This document shows positions 51,232-60,463 of a DNA stretch of 64,000 nt, piece by piece. Each line of letters starts with the position of its first letter. Position 1 is the first letter of the stretch. The position numbers and the translations under genes are program-made. The notes under the pieces are model-generated. The model saw only the letters and a list, made by a program, of their open reading frames with translations, made no database searches and was not told the DNA's origin. The stretch spans positions 310,001 to 374,000 of the forward strand of contig NZ_AP024488.1 in NCBI RefSeq assembly GCF_021654575.1. Reading direction: 5' to 3'. This DNA is from Desulfoluna limicola (GTDB lineage: Bacteria; Desulfobacterota; Desulfobacteria; Desulfobacterales; Desulfolunaceae).

Positions 51232-51684
51232 CTACCCCTCAGCCTTTTCTTCCTCCGCCGGAAAAATCAGGTGTTTGTGGGAGTACTTTTCATCTGCAAT
51301 GACCATCTGCAGGGCTTCGTTCAGGCCGGTGTGGACGAGAAGGGGGCCTGCCAAGTTGGCGGTGATCTCTTCGGGACGGTCACCGCTGGCATTGATGATG
51401 GTGTAGAGGTAGAGTTCTTCGGGCTTTTCCACATCCCAGCCCATGTCCCGGACAGCGGCGTCCAGGTCGATGGCGTACTCGGTCATGAAGAGAAATGGGT
51501 CCATGAGCGCGAAGGCCAGGTCGGGGTCGTCCACGCACTGGAAGCTGACCATGGGGTCAATCTCTTCTTGGGAGAGGAGGATAAACCTCTCCTTGCCGGG
51601 GAATCCGGGCATACCCTTGGGCATGGAGATGATTTTCTCTTCATCGATTTCGACGGGACCAAACTGTCTGGATGTGATGATCAA
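51232..51684 (-). CDS. fliW: Flagellar assembly factor FliW
   Basis: A 150-residue protein that binds CsrA and flagellin and thereby ties CsrA activity to flagellin export. Motifs are FGPVEIDEEKIISMPKGMPGFP, LLSQEEIDPMVSFQCVDDPDLAFALMDP and LYTIINASGDRPEEITANLAGPLLV. It begins 4 bases after the csrA stop, the usual pairing. It closes the minus-strand flagellar operon. Confidence 0.96.
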   Translation of the reverse strand: MIITSRQFGPVEIDEEKIISMPKGMPGFPGKERFILLSQEEIDPMVSFQCVDDPDLAFALMDPFLFMTEYAIDLDAAVRDMGWDVEKPEELYLYTIINASGDRPEEITANLAGPLLVHTGLNEALQMVIADEKYSHKHLIFPAEEEKAEG

Positions 51685-51688
51685 CGCT

Positions 51689-51931
51689 TTACTCCTTGGT
51701 TTTTTTACCCTTCAGCATGGATGCCGCGTGAACCAGGGTGTTTCGGTTCCGGTTGGCGGCCATAAGGTTCTCTTTCTCGATGCGTTCCACCACTTCGTCG
51801 CGCATGATGGCCACATCTTTTGGGGCTTCCACCCCGATACGGACGTTCCCTTTACCGATGTCGACCACGTGAATGACGATGTCGTCACCGATTCGGATTT
51901 TGTCGCCCTCTTTTCTTGTCAGTATGAGCAT
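51689..51931 (-). CDS. csrA: Carbon storage regulator CsrA
   Basis: An 80-residue RNA-binding dimer that represses translation by covering GGA motifs, notably of flagellin mRNA. It opens MLILTRKEGDKIRIGDDIVI and has VRIGVEAPKDVAIMRDEVVERI. The C-terminal extension of about 20 residues (NRNTLVHAASMLKGKKTKE) is longer than in E. coli (61 residues), as often in FliW-containing bacteria, where this part meets FliW. It lies between flgL and fliW. Confidence 0.97.
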   Translation of the reverse strand: MLILTRKEGDKIRIGDDIVIHVVDIGKGNVRIGVEAPKDVAIMRDEVVERIEKENLMAANRNRNTLVHAASMLKGKKTKE

Positions 51932-51988
51932 CAGTTTTTTCCTGTCTGCGATCGTGTTTCCCTCGGGGCAGGAGCCGTGGGCCCTTTG

Positions 51989-53278
51989 CTACTTGAGGTA
52001 GTTGAGAAGGCTCGTGTTCAGGATCCGTGACGTCGAGGCCAGGGAAGATTCATAGCCGAACTGCTTGAGCTTGAGGTCGGATATGGCACGTACAACGTCG
52101 GTGTCTTCCAGCTTGGATCGGTTGGCATCGTGGCTGATGGTGAGATCCTTGAGGAGATCATTCCGCGAGTCCAGGCGGCCGGCCCGGACACCGGCCTCGG
52201 AGATGGAGCTCAGGATATTGTTGTGATCAGCCCCCAGCCGGGAGATGGACTGGTGGAGCCCTTCCTTGTCGTTGGTTTCAAGGGCCGATTTCAATTCGAA
52301 GAGAGAGTTGAAGATCCCCCACTGAACCCCTCTGCGGCTCACAAGGGGCTGCCGGGAGGGTTCCGTGGCGATGTCGTCGGTGGGAAACCCCATGAAGGCG
52401 CCCACGGACTTGTGGCGGTTGTCACCGGAGCGGAAGAGGACGCCAACGCGGTCCAGCTTGGCGGGATCGGGTCCGTTTTCTTCGGCAATGGTAAAGGTCT
52501 CCTCGGCTTCGTTCCAGGAGACGCGGTAATCTGTCCCCTCGCCTTTTTCGGCCGAAGCTCTCTCCATGGCCATTTCCACGGCATGGGCGAGTCCCTGGCG
52601 TGTATAGGTGGCGCCGTCCACCATGGCGGTGAGGACTGTCTCTTCTCCGGGCAGGGCACCGGCCCTTTTTTCAACGAAATCGAGTCGGTTGTTGGTCTCG
52701 TCGATGACCGCTGTGTCCGATGAAAAGATCTCTTCTCCGGCAAAGCCCACGACCATGTCGGACTGGGGGCCGATTTTCACCCGGAAGGGCGAGGCGTTCC
52801 CGACATACGAGATGGAGCTCGGGAGGTCATCGTTGTCTGCTTGAAAAGGCCGGACATCGCTTCGGGTTCCGGAAAAGATGTACTGGCCGTCCATGCGGGT
52901 GTTGGCCAGGTCCAGGACCCCTTTGATGAGGCCCTCCACTTCAAGGGCACCGGTCTGGAGGTCGTCGGGGTTGGCCATTCCGTTGGCCATGGAAATGGCA
53001 AGCTCTTTGGCCCTGTCCACCATCTCCTTGACCCGTACCATGGACTCCTCACTGCCTTCCAGCCATAAGCTTCCCGTGGCCACGTTGCGCTGAAGCTGCG
53101 AGAGGTCGCTCATGGTGGTCTTGAGCGCCGCCACGCGGCTGGCATCCACGGGGTTGTCCGAGAGCTTTCTGATCTGCTTGCCCGAGGAGATGAGGGAGTT
53201 CTTATCGAGCACCTCCCGGTTTTTCCGGCTGATGTTCTCCTTGGACTGGTTGTAAAGGGTGGAGGTCGCTACCCGCAT
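51989..53278 (-). CDS. flgL: Flagellar hook-associated protein FlgL (HAP3)
   Basis: A 429-residue hook-filament junction protein. The N-terminal coiled coil shows RVATSTLYNQSKENISRKNREVLDKNSLISSGKQIRKLSDNP, matching flagellin-like D0/D1. The C-terminal helix (ISDLKLKQFGYESSLASTSRILNTSLLNYLK) completes D0. MDGQYIFSGTRSDVRPF is a typical FlgL motif. It is longer than enteric FlgL (about 317) by a variable central domain. A 420-base gap separates it from flgK upstream, so it may have its own promoter. Confidence 0.94.
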   Translation of the reverse strand: MRVATSTLYNQSKENISRKNREVLDKNSLISSGKQIRKLSDNPVDASRVAALKTTMSDLSQLQRNVATGSLWLEGSEESMVRVKEMVDRAKELAISMANGMANPDDLQTGALEVEGLIKGVLDLANTRMDGQYIFSGTRSDVRPFQADNDDLPSSISYVGNASPFRVKIGPQSDMVVGFAGEEIFSSDTAVIDETNNRLDFVEKRAGALPGEETVLTAMVDGATYTRQGLAHAVEMAMERASAEKGEGTDYRVSWNEAEETFTIAEENGPDPAKLDRVGVLFRSGDNRHKSVGAFMGFPTDDIATEPSRQPLVSRRGVQWGIFNSLFELKSALETNDKEGLHQSISRLGADHNNILSSISEAGVRAGRLDSRNDLLKDLTISHDANRSKLEDTDVVRAISDLKLKQFGYESSLASTSRILNTSLLNYLK

Positions 53279-53698
53279 GAATCACTCTCATCGTTTGGTG
53301 CCCGGCCGGTGGATGGAAGGACGTCTTCCATGTGTGCCGACGCAAGCTCTGGAACCCTGGTTGTTGCATATCAAGCATTCATGTTATCGGCAATTGCCGC
53401 GTAAAACCTGAACGCTTATTGATCGGACCCGATCTCTCGCAGAGGGCTGATGCACCCCGCTGCGTGGATGGGTTCGAAGGATATTAGAGAACAGTTAATC
53501 GTGAGTGGTTATGGCGTCGCTTCGCTCTGATAAAAACAGGGCGAATGGCAAAAGGCTTATGACGAAAGGTCATAGAATCGCCTTGCTCCGTCAATTTAAG
53601 AAATCAGGGGCCAATCAAATGGGTTGAACGACGGCCGGTGGATTTTTTCAATTTTAATCTGACCGCAGCACTCATCCCTTGCTCCTTCCTTTGGCCTT
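53279..53698. other. Spacer between flgK and flgL
   Basis: No gene is seen in 420 bases, unusual because flgK and flgL are normally adjacent. Minus-strand promoter or processing signals could lie here; none was fixed. No hairpin element occurs. Confidence 0.5.
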
Positions 53699-56431
53699 TT
53701 ATCTCATACTCAGCAGGGTCTGGAGCATCTCGTCGGAGGTGGTGATGAGTTTGGATGCGGCCTGATAAGCCTGCTGGTTGGCCAGCATGCGCACCAGCTC
53801 CTCATCCACGGAGACCCCGGAGACGGAGTCCCTCAAGTCTGAGAGCTTGTCCACCATCACCTGCCCCATCTCTTTCTCTTTTCTGAAGCTCGATGCCCGA
53901 ACGCCGATGGAGCCGAGCATGTCCCGGTAAAAGGCGTCGGGTGTGCTGACGAGGCTCTCTGCCACGGCACCCCGTTTGCGTGAGTAGGCGTAGTGGGGCA
54001 TGGTTTTTTCCATGTGCTGCATGTCCGCCATGATGAGGGCGTTTTCGTTGTTGATTTTGCCGTAGTCCCCCACTGCGGGCACGAAGGTTTCCGGCTCGGG
54101 CCGAAAGCCTGTGATCTCGGCTAGGCCCGGTGAGCGGTCCCACCTCATGGTGAGCTGCTGCAGAGGGGAGCCGTCGTTTTCCGAGAACTCGAAGCGGTTT
54201 TCGTTTTCCACATACCGAACCTTGTATGGGGAGGAGAGCCCGGATGCGGCGTTCATGGCCTGTTCCATATCGGTGGCCAGGGTATGGAGATCCCCTCTGG
54301 AGGTGAGGGTTCTCGGGGCTATCTCAACGGCTTTGGGCACGTCATCTTCTTCGAAGTAGAGGATGGGTGGCCCGGCTGCGCCGATATCCACGGGGCGCGA
54401 TTCCGGGTTGGTGACGTGGAGGGTGCTGCTGATGGCGTCTGCATCAGCGCCTCGAACGCGGGCCGCGGCGATATTGGAGGGGTCCTGTATCAGGTCGGTG
54501 AGCCCCATGGTGCTGGCATCTTCGCCCTTAAAGAAGGTGTTGAGCCCGAGGGCCGAGGCCACACCGCCGTCTCGGGCGCTGCTGTCGGAGAAGGCGAAGG
54601 CCACCCCGAAGTCGGGGCGAAGTTCGAAGCTTCCGTCGTGGTTGATGAAGGCTTTGAGGCCGACCCCCGCTTCGTCAGCCTGTCGGTTGAATTGGTCGGC
54701 CATGGAGAAGGTGGTCCAGTGCCAGGAGGACTTCTGGTCCACGGTGGTGTTGCCGTCAAGGTCCAGGGGCTGGCCGGCCTCACCGGTTTTTACCACAAAG
54801 CTGTCGCCGGTGAGGAGGGTCCCCTTGTCGATGGAAAGGGTCATGCCGTCCACTTCAAACCGGGTCTGGGCTGGGTCTTCGATACGAACGGTGCCCCTTC
54901 CCGTGCTGTTGGCCCACTCCAGAATGATGGGATTCTGCTCGGAGATGTTTTTAATGGAACCGGCGCCCTCTTTTACCGTGATGGTGTAGCGGTCTTCGGC
55001 GCATCGGGCCCGACCTTCCGGGAGGCCCTTGAAGGCAACGGGATTGGCTTCTCCGGTTTCCGAGGTGTTGAACTCAAAGACGTTGCCGGCAACAAGGCGT
55101 CCCTTGCCGATCTCAAAGCTGATTCCGTCTATGGGCGGATTGGCTGTAAAACTGTTTTCTCCGGTGACGGCAAACCGCCCCATGTCCACGGGGGTGCCAT
55201 CGGTGCCGAGGCGTTCCCAGCGCATGACGGGATCGTCGTTTCCCTGGCCGATGGTGCCGCTTCGTTCCACGGTGAGGCGGTAACGGCTCATGGGCATGGC
55301 GCTGCCGGTGAAGTTGGCAGGGGCCGTTGTGGACAGGCCTGTGTCGATCTCTACAGCGGAGGCGGCCTCGGGGCTGTTGAGTTTTTTTACCCAGACCTTC
55401 ATGCCCCCGTCGTGGTCGATGCGGTCGCCAAAGGGGAGGTTGTAGAGTTTGCCGTCCAGTGGTGCCTCTGAGGAGGTGACGGCGCTCTGGTGGTAGCTGG
55501 TACCCACGCCCTGGCTGTGGACCAGGTTGACGCGCCACATCACCTCTTTGGAAAGGGCGTCCAGGTTTTGCTGCACTTCGGAGAGGATATCATCCTTGAC
55601 GGTCAGCCATCCTCCCAGTTTGCCATGTTTGATGGCTCGGGAGATGTCCACCACGCCTCCGGAGGAGGTCTGCCACCCGACGGTACCGCGCGTACTTTCA
55701 AGATCGTAGGAGCGGTTTCCCACCACGAGGGGGTAGCCGTTGCTGGTCATGACAGAAAGGTAGCCGTTGGGTTGTTCCACGGTGTTGACGTCCAGGTATT
55801 CGGAGAGCTCGGTGACGAGCTGGCCCCGAATGTCCCGCTGGTCGTTGGCGGGGCGGGTGGCCTCGGTGACAGCGATATCCTCGTTGACCTTGGCGATCTT
55901 GGCGATGAGGGTGTTCACCTGCTGGACCCCGGCGTCAATGTCCTGGCTGACGTTGGTTTTCAGGCGCGTGAGGTCGCTGGAGAGGGCGTTGAACTGCCCG
56001 GACATGTTGCGGGCAGACTCCAGCAGCACCGAGCGTGCCGAGGGGTCGTCCGGGTGATTTGCCACCTGGTGCCAGCCTTGCCAGAACTCACTCATGAGGG
56101 TTCCCAAGTGATGTTCGGAGTCGACGTTGAAGAGGGATTCCAGGTTGTCGATGTAGACAATGGCCTCGTCGTAGGTGGCGAATTTGGACTTCTGGTCGAT
56201 GAGCCGTTCTTCGAGGCGCTGGTCCACGTGGCGGTTCACGTTGTCCAGTGAGGCGCCGGAACCGAGTTGAAGAACACCAATGGTGTGGGGACGGTTCGTG
56301 GTGATGGTCTCGGTTTGGCGGCTGAAGCCCGGGGTGTCCACGTTGGCGATGTTGTGGCCATTGACGGACATGGCCCGACCGGCATTGGCCAGGGCCCCTT
56401 TGGCGATGTCCATGGTTATGCGGAAACCCAT
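53699..56431 (-). CDS. flgK: Flagellar hook-associated protein FlgK (HAP1)
   Basis: A 910-residue hook-filament junction protein. The N-terminus has FRITMDIAKGALANAGRAMSV and NGHNIANVDTPGFSRQ, the rod/hook family signature. The C-terminus ends VDEELVRMLANQQAYQAASKLITTSDEMLQTLLSMR, the matching D0 helix. At 910 residues it is much longer than enteric FlgK (about 550); the extra sequence is a large central region of beta-rich repeats (for example two RIxxxQTxFEV-like strands). It starts 3 bases after flgN's stop. Confidence 0.95.
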   Translation of the reverse strand: MGFRITMDIAKGALANAGRAMSVNGHNIANVDTPGFSRQTETITTNRPHTIGVLQLGSGASLDNVNRHVDQRLEERLIDQKSKFATYDEAIVYIDNLESLFNVDSEHHLGTLMSEFWQGWHQVANHPDDPSARSVLLESARNMSGQFNALSSDLTRLKTNVSQDIDAGVQQVNTLIAKIAKVNEDIAVTEATRPANDQRDIRGQLVTELSEYLDVNTVEQPNGYLSVMTSNGYPLVVGNRSYDLESTRGTVGWQTSSGGVVDISRAIKHGKLGGWLTVKDDILSEVQQNLDALSKEVMWRVNLVHSQGVGTSYHQSAVTSSEAPLDGKLYNLPFGDRIDHDGGMKVWVKKLNSPEAASAVEIDTGLSTTAPANFTGSAMPMSRYRLTVERSGTIGQGNDDPVMRWERLGTDGTPVDMGRFAVTGENSFTANPPIDGISFEIGKGRLVAGNVFEFNTSETGEANPVAFKGLPEGRARCAEDRYTITVKEGAGSIKNISEQNPIILEWANSTGRGTVRIEDPAQTRFEVDGMTLSIDKGTLLTGDSFVVKTGEAGQPLDLDGNTTVDQKSSWHWTTFSMADQFNRQADEAGVGLKAFINHDGSFELRPDFGVAFAFSDSSARDGGVASALGLNTFFKGEDASTMGLTDLIQDPSNIAAARVRGADADAISSTLHVTNPESRPVDIGAAGPPILYFEEDDVPKAVEIAPRTLTSRGDLHTLATDMEQAMNAASGLSSPYKVRYVENENRFEFSENDGSPLQQLTMRWDRSPGLAEITGFRPEPETFVPAVGDYGKINNENALIMADMQHMEKTMPHYAYSRKRGAVAESLVSTPDAFYRDMLGSIGVRASSFRKEKEMGQVMVDKLSDLRDSVSGVSVDEELVRMLANQQAYQAASKLITTSDEMLQTLLSMR

Positions 56432-56433
56432 GG

Positions 56434-56919
56434 CTACGCCTCTCCCTGAATGAAGACGGACCCGCCGGGTTCCATCAGGTGACGGTCCATGCCGTAGATT
56501 TTTGTTTTGGACGAGGAGGAGGTGAGCATCTGGATGATCTCTTCAATGGTCTCAAGGTAGTTTTCAACGAACGAGACGCTGGACTCGGCAATTTTACGGA
56601 TTTTTCCTTTGAGGAAAATGATGGACTCCACGGATCGGCTGATCATGGGCTCGTGTTCGGCAAAGAGTCTGGGCAGCTCGCGAAGGTGCATGGGGGCGGT
56701 GCCTGTTTTCAGCCCGAGTCGGGCCGAGGCGAGCAGGAGGAGCTCTTCCCGGATGGCTTCAATCTCCATGGAGAGGCGGGTTTTCTCTTCCGTGTAAGCC
56801 CAGAGGCTCTCTAAGGCAATGGAAGAAAGGGTGCGGCTCTCCTCATTCACAATGGAAAGGAGTTCGGTGTAAAGGGCCTCTTTTTTTTCGAGCAGCTCGA
56901 TGATGGATTTCGATGCCAT
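56434..56919 (-). CDS. flgN: FlgN-like flagellar export chaperone
   Basis: A protein of about 161 residues, nearly all helical: SIIELLEKKEALYTELLSIVNEESRTL, RLSMEIEAIREELLLLASARLGL, and VENYLETIEEIIQMLTSSSSKTKIYG. The length and the position before flgK and flgL fit FlgN, the export chaperone for both hook-associated proteins. ATG 56919 has GGGGA six bases upstream; the frame is open to 56931. Sequence conservation in this family is low, so the call rests partly on context. Confidence 0.82.
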   Translation of the reverse strand: MASKSIIELLEKKEALYTELLSIVNEESRTLSSIALESLWAYTEEKTRLSMEIEAIREELLLLASARLGLKTGTAPMHLRELPRLFAEHEPMISRSVESIIFLKGKIRKIAESSVSFVENYLETIEEIIQMLTSSSSKTKIYGMDRHLMEPGGSVFIQGEA

Positions 56920-57083
56920 AATTGTCCCCATGAATAGAAGGGTCGCTTAAAAAAGCCGGATTGTTCCGCGTTGCCCTCAAACCGCCGGTTTAAGGGGGGG
57001 TGAGCCCGGCTTTGTGCTTTTCTCAAAGGCGTCCTTTGCCTTCTGGCTTTGTCGGCTGGGAAACATTTTCCCAGCTGAGGGCC

Positions 57084-57431
57084 TTACTCTGATGAAATTG
57101 CATGATCTGTGCCAGTTGATGCGGCTTTCGGTGTTGTGGCGTCCAGTTTTTCCACCAGCTGGCGGTAGAGGAGGTCGCCGACGCCCAATGGGCTTCGCTC
57201 CCGAGTCAGGTGCTCGGCCATCTGCTCGTCCTGCATGGACTCGAAAATTTTGCGGGCATGGCTGTCTCCAAAGATGGGATCCTCGCCCTCGGGGCGCATC
57301 TCTTTGAGCATTTGGGTCACGAAGACCGCCTCAAAATCCTGGCATGCCTCCTTGAGCTTTTTCTTCTCCGGATCGGTGGGCGCGTTGTCCAGTTTCTGGG
57401 CGGTGGGTGCCGCTGAGGGTTTGATAAGCAA
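57084..57431 (-). CDS. flgJ: Rod-binding protein FlgJ, N-terminal domain only
   Basis: A protein of about 115 residues matching the Rod_cap (Rod-binding) domain. The motif is LKEACQDFEAVFVTQMLKEMRPEG, then IFESMQDEQMAEHLTRERSPLGVGDLLYRQL. It lacks the C-terminal peptidoglycan hydrolase domain of enteric FlgJ, as is common outside gammaproteobacteria; a separate lytic enzyme must open the wall. I chose a TTG start at 57431, because AAGGAGG lies 4 bases before it. The nearest ATG or other start further upstream would overlap flgI. No flgM follows. Confidence 0.88.
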   Translation of the reverse strand: MLIKPSAAPTAQKLDNAPTDPEKKKLKEACQDFEAVFVTQMLKEMRPEGEDPIFGDSHARKIFESMQDEQMAEHLTRERSPLGVGDLLYRQLVEKLDATTPKAASTGTDHAISSE

Positions 57432-57462
57432 GGTGCCTCCTTGAACGCTTGAAATATCGGGG

Positions 57463-58560
57463 TTAAATGACCACAAGTTCAGCCTGGAGGGCACCGGCGG
57501 CCTTGATGCTCTGGAAGATGCTGATCATGTCCCGGGGGCTGACGCCAATGGCGTTCAGGGCGGTAACCAGCTCCTGGATGGTGGTGCCCTTGGGCATGAG
57601 CATCACGTTGGCCTTCTCTTCATCCAAGGTGGTGTTTTTCTCTTTGGTGACAACGGTCTCTCCCGGAGCCAGGGTGTTTGGCTGGGAGACATTTTTGGTC
57701 TCTGTCACGGTGATGGTGAGGTTGCCGTGGGCCAGGGCCACGGTGCCGATGCGGACGTTCTCACCGATGATGACGGTGCCGGTTTTTTCGTTCACCACAA
57801 TGCGGGCAGGGGTGTCCGGGGTTACGGTGAGGTTCTCCACCTTGGCGATGAATTCGGTGACCCTGCCCTGCATGTAGTGGGGCATGGTGAGTTGGATGGC
57901 CGCGGAATCCATGGTTCGGGCGGTGTTTTTTCCAAACGTGTCGTTGATCTTCCTGGCAATGCGGCTGGACGTGGTGAAGTCGGGGTTGTGAAGGCTCAAG
58001 ACCATGCGATTTTTTCGGGAAAAGCCGGTGTCCACCTCGCGTTTGACGGTGGCCCCTTCAGCGATACGGGCCACCAGGAGGTGGTTTTTTTGTGTTTTGG
58101 CGTCTCCGGCACCCCCGATGGCCAGGGAGCCCTGGGCCACGGCGCGGGGCTCCCCGTCTACGGTGCGAAGAGAGGTCAGGAGAAGGGTGCCTCCTGTCAG
58201 GCTTTTGGCGTTGCCGATGGAAGAGACGGTGATGTCAAGCTTTGAACCTCGCTTGGCGAAAGGGGGCAGGGAGGCCGTGACCATGACGGCTGCTGCGTTT
58301 TTCAGCTTCAGTGAGTCCTTGTCCACCTTGACCCCCATGCGGGTCATCATGTTTGCCAGGGATTCCTGCGTAAAATCGGCCCCTTTTTTGTCCCCGGTCC
58401 CGGCAAGGCCGACCACGATGCCATAGCCGGTAAGCTGGACCGGGCTGGCCCCCTGGATGAAGGCAATGTCTTTGAGGCGTTCCCCGTAGGAGGTCAGGGG
58501 CAGGGCCATGATCAGGAAGACAACGACAATGATGGTTTGATGAAGTGGATGTCTCTTCAT
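57463..58560 (-). CDS. flgI: Flagellar P-ring protein FlgI
   Basis: A 365-residue periplasmic protein that forms the P ring in peptidoglycan. A signal peptide (TIIVVVFLIMALPLTSYG) precedes ERLKDIAFIQGASPVQLTGYGIVVGLAGTGDK, the family hallmark. Further motifs are LKNAAAVMVTASLPPFAKRG, LDITVSSIGNAKSLTGGTL and IGVSPRDMISIFQSIKAAGALQAELVVI at the end. Length matches FlgI. It follows flgA directly with no flgH between. Confidence 0.97.
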   Translation of the reverse strand: MKRHPLHQTIIVVVFLIMALPLTSYGERLKDIAFIQGASPVQLTGYGIVVGLAGTGDKKGADFTQESLANMMTRMGVKVDKDSLKLKNAAAVMVTASLPPFAKRGSKLDITVSSIGNAKSLTGGTLLLTSLRTVDGEPRAVAQGSLAIGGAGDAKTQKNHLLVARIAEGATVKREVDTGFSRKNRMVLSLHNPDFTTSSRIARKINDTFGKNTARTMDSAAIQLTMPHYMQGRVTEFIAKVENLTVTPDTPARIVVNEKTGTVIIGENVRIGTVALAHGNLTITVTETKNVSQPNTLAPGETVVTKEKNTTLDEEKANVMLMPKGTTIQELVTALNAIGVSPRDMISIFQSIKAAGALQAELVVI

Positions 58561-58621
58561 GAATCTCTTTTGGTCTTGTTTAAGGTGTCATTAAACGATG
58601 GCAGTCATATTGACGGTGCCA

Positions 58622-59560
58622 TCACAAAAGCGGCTCCACAGTGCGTTCACCTGTGATGCGGCAGGTGATGCCTTTGCCGGAGCGGCTGTTTTTTACCTTG
58701 ATAAAATCACCCAGGCCCCCTGTCTCTCCGGCGATGCCGGTGGCGGCGATGACAAGGCCTCCAAGGGTGTACCGGATGCGAACGCCTTCGCCCCGTTCCA
58801 CCAGGGGGGAGGCCTTGACCATCCGGGCGTTAAGTACGGTACCTGGACGGATGGGGCGGGTGGCCATTCGCCCTACGGCCAGGGCCAGTTCGGTGACCAG
58901 CTTGTTGTCGGACGGGGGGACCGGGCGCGGGGCGAGGGCGACATGGTCGGAGGTGAGCTCATCCCCCTGCCTGATGGCTGTTGTGGCGACCACCACGTTT
59001 TTAAGGACGGTCACCTCGCCGGTGAGGGTGATCCGGCCCATGGACTCTCTACCTGCTGAGATGGCAACGGGCAGCTCAATGCGATTCTTGCGGATGCGCA
59101 GCCTCTTCTTGTCCGGGGTGAGGGTGATTTTCCCCACAGGGAAGGTGCGTCGTCCCACCACGCGAAGGTCGGTGATGGTGATGGGGCCGTTCCAGGTCTT
59201 TTTTGCCACCTGCTCCAGAAGAGGTTCCAGGCGGTTGTCTTTGAGGTACTGGCCCTTGCGGACAATGCAGACCCGGTTGGGGCTCTTGACCTTGAGGGCT
59301 TTGCATCCTGGCAACAGCGAGAGCTTTCGGGCAAGGAAAACGCCGGGAACGAAACGCTCTTTGCCGGGAAGTGGGGCGTTGAACACAGCGGTGTCTGCGT
59401 GCTTTTTAAGGGCCGCAGGGAGGGGGTGCTTGAACAGATCCGAGACCCTGACGGTCTCTCCCGTTACTTCAACCCGGGGGCGCATGGCAAGGGAGCTTTC
59501 CGCGCGCAGGCCTTCGGGAAGGAGCAGGAGAAGAACCCCAATCAGAAGGCACCAGGGCAT
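58622..59560 (-). CDS. flgA: Flagella basal body P-ring formation protein FlgA
   Basis: A periplasmic chaperone of about 312 residues for P-ring assembly. A signal peptide (CLLIGVLLLLLPEGLRA) follows the chosen ATG 59560, which has AGAAGG at good distance; a TTG at 59605 extends the frame. The C-terminal SAF domain shows VVVATTAIRQGDELTSDHVALAPRPVP, VGRMATRPIRPGTVLNARMV, VRIRYTLGGLVIAATGIAGE and GKGITCRITGERTVE. It lies between flgG and flgI on the same strand. Confidence 0.93.
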   Translation of the reverse strand: MPWCLLIGVLLLLLPEGLRAESSLAMRPRVEVTGETVRVSDLFKHPLPAALKKHADTAVFNAPLPGKERFVPGVFLARKLSLLPGCKALKVKSPNRVCIVRKGQYLKDNRLEPLLEQVAKKTWNGPITITDLRVVGRRTFPVGKITLTPDKKRLRIRKNRIELPVAISAGRESMGRITLTGEVTVLKNVVVATTAIRQGDELTSDHVALAPRPVPPSDNKLVTELALAVGRMATRPIRPGTVLNARMVKASPLVERGEGVRIRYTLGGLVIAATGIAGETGGLGDFIKVKNSRSGKGITCRITGERTVEPLL

Positions 59561-59620
59561 GAGATGCCTTCTGACGATTGGGTTGTTATGAGCAGAGCTG
59601 TTCAATGTCAGTCCCAGTCC

Positions 59621-60403
59621 TTACCGCTTGAGGTTGTTGGCGGTTTCCATCATGCGGTCGCCGGTCTGGAGGGCCTTGGAGTTGGCTTCATACGCTCGCT
59701 GGCCAACGATCATGGCCACCATCTCGTCCACGATGTTGACGTTGGACATTTCCAGGGATTGGTTGGTGAGGGAGCCGAAACCGTCTGTGCCGGGAATGCC
59801 TTCAATGGCTTCACCGGAACCCTCGGTGGGTCGCAGCAGGTTGCCGCCCATGGCGAAGAGGCCGGCGGCATTGGCAAAGTTGAAGACGGGAATTTCCGCT
59901 GTCAGAAGGACGGTGTCCTCCTGGCCGTGGGCCGTGAGGGTGCCGTCTGAGGTGACGGTGACCAGAACCGTTTCGGCAGGGATGGCGATCTCGGGCTGAA
60001 GGCGGTCTCCGGCGGGGGTGGTGATGAACCCTTCGCTGTCCAGGGTGAAGTTGCCGGCCCGGGTGAAGACCTCCTGCTCGCCATGGAGGACCTTGAAGAA
60101 CCCATCGCCTTCAATGGCCATGTCCAGGTCGTTGCCGGTGTGGACGTAGTCCCCTTGGGTAAAGACCTTCTGGACGCTGGAGGGTTTGACCCCCATGCCC
60201 ACCTGGATGCCCGTGGGAACCTGGCCACCCGAAGGCGTGGGAGCCCCTGCGATGAGCTGGGTCTGGTACATGAGATCCTGAAAGTTGGCCCGGCTCTTTT
60301 TGAATCCGGTGGTGTTGGCGTTGGCCAGGTTGTTGGAAACCGTGTCGATGTTCATTTGCTGGGCGCTCATGCCTGATGCCGCTGTCCAGAGTCCTCTCAT
60401 CAT
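59621..60403 (-). CDS. flgG: Flagellar distal rod protein FlgG
   Basis: A 260-residue rod protein. The signature MMRGLWTAASGMSAQQMNIDTVSNNLANANTTGFKK at the N-terminus and the C-terminal EMVAMIVGQRAYEANSKALQTGDRMMETANNLKR are those of FlgG. NDLDMAIEGDGFFKVLHGEQEVFTRAGNF is the conserved middle domain. Length matches FlgG (260 in Salmonella). It is 60 bases downstream of flgF. Confidence 0.98.
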   Translation of the reverse strand: MMRGLWTAASGMSAQQMNIDTVSNNLANANTTGFKKSRANFQDLMYQTQLIAGAPTPSGGQVPTGIQVGMGVKPSSVQKVFTQGDYVHTGNDLDMAIEGDGFFKVLHGEQEVFTRAGNFTLDSEGFITTPAGDRLQPEIAIPAETVLVTVTSDGTLTAHGQEDTVLLTAEIPVFNFANAAGLFAMGGNLLRPTEGSGEAIEGIPGTDGFGSLTNQSLEMSNVNIVDEMVAMIVGQRAYEANSKALQTGDRMMETANNLKR

Positions 60404-60463
60404 GATGTCTGCTCCCTTACTGTTACTGATGTCTTTAAATTATGCCCTAATTCAATTGTTTAC

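Noticed and set aside
54284-55471. 395-codon plus-strand frame opposite flgK
   Set aside because: Antisense shadow in a high-GC gene; no ribosome binding site or domain.
58561-58621. A short flgH between flgA and flgI
   Set aside because: Only 61 bases are available, with no lipoprotein signal or FlgH motif in any frame.
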